Source of the DNA: Phocaeicola_A sp045545095
GTDB lineage: Bacteria; Bacteroidota; Bacteroidia; Bacteroidales; Bacteroidaceae
Direction of reading: 5' to 3'
DNA length: 64,000 nucleotides
NCBI GenBank assembly: GCA_045545095.1
Contig: JAZQAG010000002.1
Span: 28,406-92,405 of the forward strand
A model generated the notes under the pieces. The model did not search any database, had not been told where the DNA came from, and worked only from the letters and a program-made list of their open reading frames with translations. Both the position numbers and the translations under genes were made by a program. Of this stretch, positions 17,794 through 24,828 are shown piece after piece (within the stretch, counting starts at the first letter, position 1; each line of letters starts with the position of its first letter).

Positions 17794-18963
17794 TCAATAA
17801 ACTTCCACTTTGGCTGCTGCTGCTTTACACTTGTCGCGCAAGGCATCAAGGTCACTACCAAGTGGGGCATAACAAAGGGTTACACCCATGCGGCGCTTAA
17901 CGCGGGTAGTGGGCTTACCGAAGATGCGGAGGTAGGTGTTCTCCATAGCACAAACCTCTTCTTCGCCGCGATAGCGCGGACGCTCTTGGCTGGCAATGGG
18001 TGAGGGGATAACGGCACTGGCTCCCATGCGCTCCAGAGTTACACCGGGGATGGGCAGACCAAGTACGGCACGGCAATGGAGTTCGAACTCACTGAGGTTT
18101 TGTGTACCGGCAAGGGTCACCATACCTGTGTCGTGTGGACGAGGTGAGAGTTCGCTGAAATAAACACCATCCTTGTTGCTGAGGAAGAACTCTACACCCC
18201 AGATACCGGCACCAGTCAGAGCTTCGGTTACCTTGGCAGCCATCTCTTGTGCGGCTTTCAAATGTTCGTCGCTGATGGGGGCTGGTTGGAAACTCTCTTG
18301 ATAGTCACCGCCTTTCTGGATATGTCCGATAGGGGGACAGAAGAGGGTTGGCCCATTCTTTTGGGTAACGGTAAGCAGGGTAATCTCACTATCGAAGTGG
18401 ATGAACTCCTCGATAATCATCTCCTTGATGTCACCACGACTACCTTCGCATCCGTATTCCCAAGCATGACGGAGGTCGTCAGCTGTCTTGACTAAGGACT
18501 GGCCTTTGCCTGATGAGGACATCAAAGGTTTCACCACGCAGGGGAAACCAATCTCTTTGCTGGCTTCTACCAACTCTTCGTAACTTTTGGCATAGAAGTA
18601 CTTGGCAGTCTTCAATCCCAACTCCTTGGCTGCAAGGTCGCGGATGGCCTTACGGTTCATAGTGAAATTGACGGCACGCGCACTGGGTACTACCTGAATG
18701 CCCATTTTCTCGCAATCGTAAAGGCGCTCCGTACGGATAGCTTCGATTTCGGGTACTATCAGGTCGGGTTTATGCTTCTCTACGGCTGCCATCAATGCAT
18801 CGCCATCGAGCATATCAAAAACTTCACACTCGTCGGCTACTTGCATAGCTGGTGCACCGACATACGAATCACATGCAACGACGTATTGTCCCTTGCGTTG
18901 GGCGGCAATCACGAACTCCTTACCGAGTTCGCCTGAGCCTAAGAGAAGGATTTTCTTGGTCAT
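17794..18963 (-). CDS. purT: formate-dependent phosphoribosylglycinamide formyltransferase PurT
   Basis: PurT makes formyl-GAR from GAR, formate and ATP in purine synthesis, independent of folate. The 389 residues match the usual length. The N-terminal nucleotide-binding part begins GSGELGKEF; an ATP-grasp fold follows with SSSGKGQS near residue 150 and the metal-binding region EFFLSNKDG / SELSPRPHDTG near 260-285. The gene is convergent with the surface-protein run. A possible -7 box lies about 130 bases upstream at 19092-19099. Confidence 0.95.
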   Translation of the reverse strand: MTKKILLLGSGELGKEFVIAAQRKGQYVVACDSYVGAPAMQVADECEVFDMLDGDALMAAVEKHKPDLIVPEIEAIRTERLYDCEKMGIQVVPSARAVNFTMNRKAIRDLAAKELGLKTAKYFYAKSYEELVEASKEIGFPCVVKPLMSSSGKGQSLVKTADDLRHAWEYGCEGSRGDIKEMIIEEFIHFDSEITLLTVTQKNGPTLFCPPIGHIQKGGDYQESFQPAPISDEHLKAAQEMAAKVTEALTGAGIWGVEFFLSNKDGVYFSELSPRPHDTGMVTLAGTQNLSEFELHCRAVLGLPIPGVTLERMGASAVIPSPIASQERPRYRGEEEVCAMENTYLRIFGKPTTRVKRRMGVTLCYAPLGSDLDALRDKCKAAAAKVEVY

Positions 18964-19026
18964 GAGGGGATTTATGATTTATGAATTCTTATCATTTGTG
19001 GCCCATTCGAATCTTTATTCTATAGA

Positions 19027-19050
19027 ACACAGAGACGCAGAGACACAGAG
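19027..19050. repeat. three 8-bp tandem repeats
   Basis: ACACAGAG, ACGCAGAG and ACACAGAG follow one another directly, then a T-run. They lie in the 185-base gap between purT and the nucleotidyltransferase gene. No function can be assigned. Confidence 0.6.
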
Positions 19051-19091
19051 TTTTTTCATTCTTTAATTTTAAATTATCAGTATAACTCGTT

Positions 19092-19099
19092 CAAATATA
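19092..19099 (-). promoter_or_regulatory. possible -7 box (purT)
   Basis: Minus-strand TATATTTG fits the Bacteroides TAnnTTTG consensus. There is no good -33 element, and the box lies some 130 bases before the purT ATG, so this is a weak call. Confidence 0.3.
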
Positions 19100-19148
19100 C
19101 GACTTATTCTTGTAGAGGTATTGAAACTGTTTTTATAATTAGTATTTA

Positions 19149-19883
19149 TTAAGAAATTCCGCTCTTAGGGATTTGTGCCAAAGTCTCCGGTTTGCCTACA
19201 TCGATGAGTTGAAGGTCTGCCTTGGGGACTCCGATGATGGGCACTTTGTCGGCTACTGAGAGGTAGAAGTCGATGATGGAGAAGCGCGAAGGCCATTCGC
19301 CCATGTATGTCAAAAGAGACTGGCTGAACAGATGGATACCTGCGAAGGCATACATGCGGCAATCTTCTACGCGGAGGTTGGGGTGGGGTGACTTCACTTC
19401 GCCTGTCTGGATGTTTGTCCATCCCACGAGCCTGTTGTCTGAAGGGTTGAAGAGCAGGTAGCGTGAGGTCTTGCGTTCGCTTACGAGTAAGGTTGCTCCC
19501 TCGGTGGTGGGATGCTGGGTGTAGAAATCTTTCAAGTTCAGGTTACTGAAGATATCGACGTTGTGGATGAGGAAAGGTGTGCCGTCAGGTGTGAACAAGG
19601 GGCCTGCCTGACGAATGCCTCCGCCTGTGTCGAGAAGTGCGGTGCGCTCATCGCTGATGCGTATTGTCACACCTTCGATGGGATGGTTGGCCACGTAGTC
19701 GATAATCTGCTCGCCAAAGTGGTGTACGTTGATGACTATTTCGGTATATCCGCTTCGTGTCAATTTCTCAAGTACATGGGCAAGCAGTGGCTTGCCGTTT
19801 ACCTCCACCAATGCTTTGGGTCGGGTATCGGTCAACGGTTTCAGACGGGTGCCAAGTCCTGCGGCAAATATAAGTGCTTTCAT
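19149..19883 (-). CDS. MurU-like sugar-1-phosphate nucleotidyltransferase
   Basis: The N-terminus KALIFAAGLGTRLKPLTD is the nucleotide-binding signature of the GlmU/RmlA/MurU group, and VEVNGKPLL follows as in MurU. Family members join NTP and a sugar 1-phosphate into NDP-sugar. The product is 244 residues, so it has no LbH acyltransferase domain. Its ATG overlaps the stop of the upstream kinase-RapZ gene by four bases. In Pseudomonas, AmgK and MurU together recycle MurNAc to UDP-MurNAc; the pairing here suggests the same route, but the sugar substrate is not shown by the sequence. Confidence 0.8.
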   Translation of the reverse strand: MKALIFAAGLGTRLKPLTDTRPKALVEVNGKPLLAHVLEKLTRSGYTEIVINVHHFGEQIIDYVANHPIEGVTIRISDERTALLDTGGGIRQAGPLFTPDGTPFLIHNVDIFSNLNLKDFYTQHPTTEGATLLVSERKTSRYLLFNPSDNRLVGWTNIQTGEVKSPHPNLRVEDCRMYAFAGIHLFSQSLLTYMGEWPSRFSIIDFYLSVADKVPIIGVPKADLQLIDVGKPETLAQIPKSGIS

Positions 19884-21331
19884 TCCAATGTCTTGTGTAT
19901 TTTTTGTTCGCGATGGGTCAGTTCTACAGTGATGCCAAATTTCTCGTGCAGATGGTGAGCCAGGTGTTCGGCACTATATACCGAGCGGTGTTGTCCGCCT
20001 GTACATCCGAAGGAGAACATCAAGTTGGTGAATCCGCGTTCGAGGTAGCGCTCCACATGGGCATCGGCCAGTTTGTATACGCTTTCGAGGAAGGTGAGTA
20101 TTTCTCCGTCTTTTTCCAGAAAGTCTATTACCGGTTGGTCAAGTCCTGTCAGTTGCTTGTATGGCTCGTATCTGCCAGGGTTGTGGGTGCTGCGACAATC
20201 GAATACATAGCCTCCACCATTGCCACTGAGGTCATCGGGTATTCCTTTCTTGTAACTGAAACTGAATACTCTGACCACCAATCCTTCTTTCTTCTCACGA
20301 TGTTGGTAATCAGGCTTGGCACATACCTCGGCCAATACTTCGCGAAGGTAAGGGAAGTCTCTGAGTGGGCTTTCTTCTGACTCTATCAGAGACCTGATGT
20401 TTTCGACGGCGGGCGGTATGCTTGTCAGGAAATGAGCTTTCTTTTCGAAGTATCCGCGAAAGCCGTATGCTCCCAATACCTGCATCAGACGGAAGAGAAC
20501 AAAGAGTTTTAATTGTTTGTCGAAGTCTTCTCTATCCACTTCACCGACAAAGGGCTTGGCATGCGTCAGATAGGTGTCGATAAGGCTATGGCGCAGTTCA
20601 TCAGAGTACTTTGCTGCCGCTTGCCAAAGGAACGAAGCGATGTCATAGTAGATGGGGCCTCGGCGTCCACCTTGGAAGTCAATGAAACGCGGTTCACCTT
20701 CGGGGGTAAGCATCACGTTGCGTGCTTGGAAGTCTCTGTAAAGGAATCCCCAAGAGTATCCGTCCTTTATGAGTAACAGTTCTGTCAATCGCTCAAACTC
20801 TTCTTCCAATCTGACTTCATCAATATCGGCCACGACGGCTTTCAGGAAACAATACTTGAAGTAGTTCAGGTCGAACATGATGCCTTGGCGGTCGAATTCC
20901 GCTTTCGGGTAGCACCACTCACCCTTCAGCCCTTCGCCTCCGAGGAACTGCATCTTGGGCAAAAGGGCTATGGTCTGATGAAGAAGTTTCTGTTCCTCCT
21001 CGTCATACAATCCTCCTTTGGCTCGTCCGGGAGCTATGGCATCGTACAGTGCAATCCTGCCCACATCTTCCTGCAGGTAGAAATGCCCGTCGGTGCTTGA
21101 TTCTCCAATCAGGTGTGGTACAGGTAACCCTTTGGAGGCAAAGTGTCTTGCCATGTTGACAAATGCTTTGTTCTCTTCGATGCATGATCCATATACCCCG
21201 ATGAAGTTTCCCCATCTGTCATTATGTAATCTCAGGTAGATGCGGTTACTGCCTGAACCTGTAATCTGTTCAATGGGACCATCATATCCGGGCAAGTAAT
21301 TCTTGATGATTGTTTGTATCTTATTGTCCAC
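19880..21331 (-). CDS. sugar kinase (aminoglycoside-phosphotransferase fold) fused to a RapZ C-terminal domain
   Basis: The first ~345 residues form an APH/choline-kinase-like domain with catalytic loop YRDFQARNVM and metal-binding FIDFQGGRRG, as in the MurNAc/GlcNAc anomeric kinase AmgK. The last ~130 residues (VRVFSFSYKKGIP, FDCRSTHNPG, GCTGGQHRSV) are the C-terminal domain of RapZ, which in E. coli senses GlcN6P and presents a small RNA for decay; here the P-loop half of RapZ is absent. The frame extends to a GTG at 21355, but that base is the last of a TATCTTTG -7 box, so I place the start at the GTG at 21331. The gene is coupled to the MurU-like gene by overlap. Confidence 0.8.
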   Translation of the reverse strand: MDNKIQTIIKNYLPGYDGPIEQITGSGSNRIYLRLHNDRWGNFIGVYGSCIEENKAFVNMARHFASKGLPVPHLIGESSTDGHFYLQEDVGRIALYDAIAPGRAKGGLYDEEEQKLLHQTIALLPKMQFLGGEGLKGEWCYPKAEFDRQGIMFDLNYFKYCFLKAVVADIDEVRLEEEFERLTELLLIKDGYSWGFLYRDFQARNVMLTPEGEPRFIDFQGGRRGPIYYDIASFLWQAAAKYSDELRHSLIDTYLTHAKPFVGEVDREDFDKQLKLFVLFRLMQVLGAYGFRGYFEKKAHFLTSIPPAVENIRSLIESEESPLRDFPYLREVLAEVCAKPDYQHREKKEGLVVRVFSFSYKKGIPDDLSGNGGGYVFDCRSTHNPGRYEPYKQLTGLDQPVIDFLEKDGEILTFLESVYKLADAHVERYLERGFTNLMFSFGCTGGQHRSVYSAEHLAHHLHEKFGITVELTHREQKIHKTLE

Positions 21332-21354
21332 GTGTTTTCTGCTTTTTTTCTGCA

Positions 21355-21362
21355 CAAAGATA
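21355..21362 (-). promoter_or_regulatory. -7 box (kinase-RapZ/MurU operon)
   Basis: Minus-strand TATCTTTG followed by TGC is a strong match to TAnnTTTG. Transcription would begin near 21348, which excludes the upstream GTG at 21355 as start codon. Confidence 0.6.
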
Positions 21363-21468
21363 CAAAAATGGTTAGGTCTGACATCATTTGGAGATTCTTT
21401 TTTTTACCAAAAATGGAATCTAAATGACCGATAGATTGTTATACCTATTATTAAAATAAAGAAAGCAT

Positions 21469-21621
21469 ATGAAAAAGGGTACGATTTTTTGGATTCGGGT
21501 AGGAGTTGCCATTATGGTAATTTTGCTCCTCTGGTGGCTTTTTGTAGCCATATTGGCAGATGCCGATGCTGAACTTGTGTGGCAAAATTGTGAAAAAAGC
21601 CTGCGAATGATGTATGGTTAA
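21469..21621 (+). CDS. 50-residue single-span membrane protein
   Basis: An ATG at 21469 opens a 50-codon frame ending TAA at 21619-21621. The protein begins MKKGTIFWIR, then one hydrophobic helix (roughly residues 9-30, with VILLLWWLFVAIL), then a short acidic/polar tail with one Cys. The basic N-terminus suggests tail-out topology. It lies 66 bases before the DUF308 membrane gene on the same strand and may be its partner. I do not recognise it. Support is the coding look and position only; no ribosome-binding site is expected in this group. Confidence 0.45.
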   Translation: MKKGTIFWIRVGVAIMVILLLWWLFVAILADADAELVWQNCEKSLRMMYG

Positions 21622-21687
21622 GAAAAAAGTAGTATTTTCGCCAACGTTAACCTTTTAGGGTATAGTTATTATTAATACAAAGAGTGT

Positions 21688-22314
21688 ATGGGAAAGAGTA
21701 ATAGTCTTGTATATCCGCTTCTGCGTGGTGTCAGTGCATTGTTGTTAGGCATTCTATTAGTGTTTTGGTCACAGAGTGCTGTCCAGTACCTTATTATGGC
21801 TGTCGGGTGTCTCTTCCTGATTCCTGGCATATTCTCCTTAATAGCTTCATTCAGGGCATCTTCCAAGAGTGGAAGTACACAATTCGGATGGTCCCAAGTG
21901 TTGGGAATAGGCAGTATCCTTTTCGGATTATGCCTCATTGTCTCTCCCGTGTTTTTTGAGAAATCGTTGATGTATGCACTGGGAGTTATTGTGACCTTTG
22001 CCGGTTTGAGTGAATTGATACAGTTGGTGGCAGCCCGTCAGTGGAGTCGTGTGCCGATGGGATTCTATGTCACTCCTGTGCTGGTGATGCTGACTGGCAT
22101 ATTCATCCTGTTCAATCCCATAGAGTCTGCCAATATCCCTTTTGTCATACTTGGGGTATGTTGTATGGTCTATGGCTTGTCTGATATGGTGAATGTGATA
22201 AAGTTCCGTCGTCGGAACAATGACGTGCCCGAGGCTGAGGTGGTGGATAGCGTATCACCAGAGCCCCTTCCAGAAGAGGTCATCACTACAGAGAAAAACG
22301 AGGAACAGGTCTGA
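21688..22314 (+). CDS. HdeD/DUF308-family membrane protein
   Basis: This 208-residue protein has about six hydrophobic helices with the family's repeating pattern (LLLGILLVFW, ILFGLCLIVSP, VMLTGIFILFNP). The acidic C-terminal tail (~residues 175-208) ends in EVITTEKNEEQV. DUF308 proteins include E. coli HdeD, linked to acid resistance, but the molecular activity is unknown. It is convergent with glutamine synthetase III at a distance of five bases. Confidence 0.8.
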   Translation: MGKSNSLVYPLLRGVSALLLGILLVFWSQSAVQYLIMAVGCLFLIPGIFSLIASFRASSKSGSTQFGWSQVLGIGSILFGLCLIVSPVFFEKSLMYALGVIVTFAGLSELIQLVAARQWSRVPMGFYVTPVLVMLTGIFILFNPIESANIPFVILGVCCMVYGLSDMVNVIKFRRRNNDVPEAEVVDSVSPEPLPEEVITTEKNEEQV

Positions 22315-22319
22315 TACTA

Positions 22320-24509
22320 TTATCTGACAAACAGTAATTCCCTGTACTTGGGTAATGGCCACATCTGGTCATCAACGATGAGTTCAAGCTTATCTATGTG
22401 GTAACGGATTTCCTCCAACATGGGTGCTATCGTATCGTGATAGGCGATAGCTTTCTCGCGTTCGCTTTCGATGCGGTTGGCCACCTTTCGTGCTTCAATC
22501 ATTTCTGCCACATTCTCTTCGATGAAGTTGTTGTGCTCGGCTATCTGTTCGATGAGATCGATGTTCTTGGCTGTCAGAATACTGGCCTTTTCTGAAGGGA
22601 ACAGTTTGGTCGTCTTATATGCATTGTCGATGAGGTCGCTCTGGTATTTTGTAGCCACAGGTATGATGTGGTTCATGGCTATATCTCCCAATACGCGGGC
22701 CTCAATCTGTATTTTCTTGGTATAAGTTTCCCATTTCACTTCGTTGCGTGCGGCCAACTCTGTCCGGTTCATCACTCCTGTCTTCTCAAACATGGTGATG
22801 GTTTCCGGCTTCAGGTAGTTGTCGAATATCAGCGGACAGCTTGTCTCACAGTCCAGACCACGAAGAGCTGCCTCTTTCTTCCATTCATCAGAGTACCCGT
22901 TGCCATCAAATCGGATGGGCTTGCACTCTTTTATCAGGCGGCGAAGCACACTGAGGATGGCCGACACCTTTGTCTCTCCCTTTGAAATGAGGTCGTCCAC
23001 TTCGTTCTTGAAATCTCCCAATTGTTCAGCAACAGCTGTATTCAGTGCAATCATTGCACTGGCACAGTTGCCTTCCGAGCCTGGCGCACGGAATTCGAAA
23101 CGGTTACCGGTGAATGCAAAAGGTGATGTGCGGTTGCGGTCGGTATTGTCAATGAGCAGTTCGGGAATTTGCGGAATGTCCAATTTCATGCCTCGTTTCC
23201 CTTCAATGGTGATAAGTTCATCATTGCTGCTGTTCTCTAATCTGTCCAACAGTTCGCTCAACTGTTTGCCCAAGAAACTGGATATGATGGCTGGTGGAGC
23301 CTCATTGGCTCCCAGACGGTGTGCATTGTTGGCACTCATGATGCTGGCTTTCAGCAGGCCATTGTGGCGATATACTGCCATCAGTGTATTTACCACAAAG
23401 GTGACAAACCGCAAGTTGTCTTCCGGGGTCTTTCCCGGTGCATGAAGCAACTCACCGGTGTCTGTACCTAAAGACCAGTTGTTGTGCTTTCCACTTCCGT
23501 TAACTCCCTTGAAAGGCTTTTCGTGTAGCAATATCCGGAAACCGTGGTTGCGTGCCACATTGCGCATGAGTGACATCAGCAACATGTTGTGGTCAACAGC
23601 CAAATTGCATTCCTCATAGATGGGCGCAAGCTCAAACTGGTTGGGAGCCACCTCGTTGTGTCGTGTCTTGACAGGTATTCCCATTTCCAATGATTTCACT
23701 TCAAGGTCCTTCATGAATGCTACCACACGTGGAGGTATGGCACCGAAATAGTGGTCTTCGAGCTGCTGGTTCTTGGATGACTCATGCCCCATCAGTGTAC
23801 GTCCTGTCAGGAGCAGGTCGGGGCGTGCGGCATACAGTCCTTCATCTACAAGGAAATACTCCTGTTCCCATCCTAAATAGGTGATGACCTTTTTTACCTC
23901 AGGGTTGAAATATTGGCAAACGGCTGTTGCTGCTTGGTTTACGGCTCTCAAGGATTTCAGGAGTGGAGTCTTATAGTCCAATGCTTCTCCTGTGTATGCA
24001 ATGAAAACGGTGGGTATGCAGAGTGTGTCATCTACTACGAATACCGGTGAAGAGGGGTCCCATGCAGAATAACCACGGGCTTCGAATGTGTTACGGATAC
24101 CACCATTAGGGAACGATGAGGCGTCAGGTTCTTGCTGTACCAGCAATTTGCCGCTGAACTCTTCTACCATTCCCCCTTTACCGTCGTGTTCCACGAAAGC
24201 ATCGTGCTTCTCTGCAGTGCCTTCTGTCAGTGGTTGGAACCAATGGCTGTAGTGTGTTACTCCCAATTCAATGGCCCATCGCTTCATGCCGGCAGCCACT
24301 TCATCGGCTACAGAGCGGTCCAGTCTGGCTCCGTTGTCTATTACGTCAATCAGTTTGTCGTACACCGCTTGTGGCAAGTATTGTTGCATCTTTGCCCGGT
24401 TGAATACATATTTGGCAAAGTATTCACTGGGCCTTTCACTGGGTGATACTGCTTCGATGGCTTTCTTTCTGAAGGCTGTTTCAATGACTCTGAATCGTAG
24501 TTTTGACAT
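22320..24509 (-). CDS. glnN: glutamine synthetase type III
   Basis: The enzyme makes glutamine from glutamate, ammonia and ATP. At 729 residues it has the length of GSIII, far above type I. Recognisable blocks are YLGWEQEYFLVD (glutamate/metal site), GRTLMGHESSKNQQLEDHY, the catalytic NGSGKHNNWSLGTDTG and RFEFRAPGSEGNCA. The long helical C-terminus is typical of the family. The gene is divergent from the polysaccharide locus across 319 bases. GSIII genes in Bacteroides are nitrogen-regulated, but no operator could be identified here. Confidence 0.95.
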   Translation of the reverse strand: MSKLRFRVIETAFRKKAIEAVSPSERPSEYFAKYVFNRAKMQQYLPQAVYDKLIDVIDNGARLDRSVADEVAAGMKRWAIELGVTHYSHWFQPLTEGTAEKHDAFVEHDGKGGMVEEFSGKLLVQQEPDASSFPNGGIRNTFEARGYSAWDPSSPVFVVDDTLCIPTVFIAYTGEALDYKTPLLKSLRAVNQAATAVCQYFNPEVKKVITYLGWEQEYFLVDEGLYAARPDLLLTGRTLMGHESSKNQQLEDHYFGAIPPRVVAFMKDLEVKSLEMGIPVKTRHNEVAPNQFELAPIYEECNLAVDHNMLLMSLMRNVARNHGFRILLHEKPFKGVNGSGKHNNWSLGTDTGELLHAPGKTPEDNLRFVTFVVNTLMAVYRHNGLLKASIMSANNAHRLGANEAPPAIISSFLGKQLSELLDRLENSSNDELITIEGKRGMKLDIPQIPELLIDNTDRNRTSPFAFTGNRFEFRAPGSEGNCASAMIALNTAVAEQLGDFKNEVDDLISKGETKVSAILSVLRRLIKECKPIRFDGNGYSDEWKKEAALRGLDCETSCPLIFDNYLKPETITMFEKTGVMNRTELAARNEVKWETYTKKIQIEARVLGDIAMNHIIPVATKYQSDLIDNAYKTTKLFPSEKASILTAKNIDLIEQIAEHNNFIEENVAEMIEARKVANRIESEREKAIAYHDTIAPMLEEIRYHIDKLELIVDDQMWPLPKYRELLFVR

Positions 24510-24828
24510 GTTGTTTTATTATCGTTTGTTGAGGTGGCCGTTTCTGCTTCTTGTACCTGTCTTTTGTATAATCGGGAACCTGTCCGGCCGAAATTTGGCG
24601 CCAAAAATAGTCAATATTTTGGTTTTTGGACTATAAAAACAGCTTTTGTTTGCAGTTTGTAGGCTAAAAAAGTAATTAATCATTCAAATGTGACCATTCT
24701 AACGGATAAAATGATTACTTTTGCAATAATTTTGTCTGGCCTACGTTATGCAAATATATTATATAAGGTACGGCAGTCAAGTGCCGGGCTATATTATCAG
24801 AAATTTAGAAATAGAATAGAGAGAACTT
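24510..24828. other. divergent intergenic region, glnN / polysaccharide locus
   Basis: These 319 bases hold no supported gene. On the minus strand TATTTTTG (24609-24602) is a possible glnN -7 box. On the plus strand TACTTTTG (24716-24723) is a candidate -7 box for the polysaccharide locus, followed by a ~100-base leader with a small CGGCA/TGCCG hairpin at 24771-24786. I saw no long inverted repeats of the kind flanking invertible capsule promoters. Confidence 0.5.
24716..24723 (+). promoter_or_regulatory. candidate -7 box (polysaccharide locus)
   Basis: TACTTTTG then GCAA fits TAnnTTTG. No clear -33 TTG lies 19-21 bases upstream. The predicted leader is about 100 bases. Confidence 0.45.

Noticed and set aside
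24510..24828. Invertible promoter upstream of the polysaccharide locus
   Set aside because: No pair of long inverted repeats was found flanking the promoter and no invertase gene is near.
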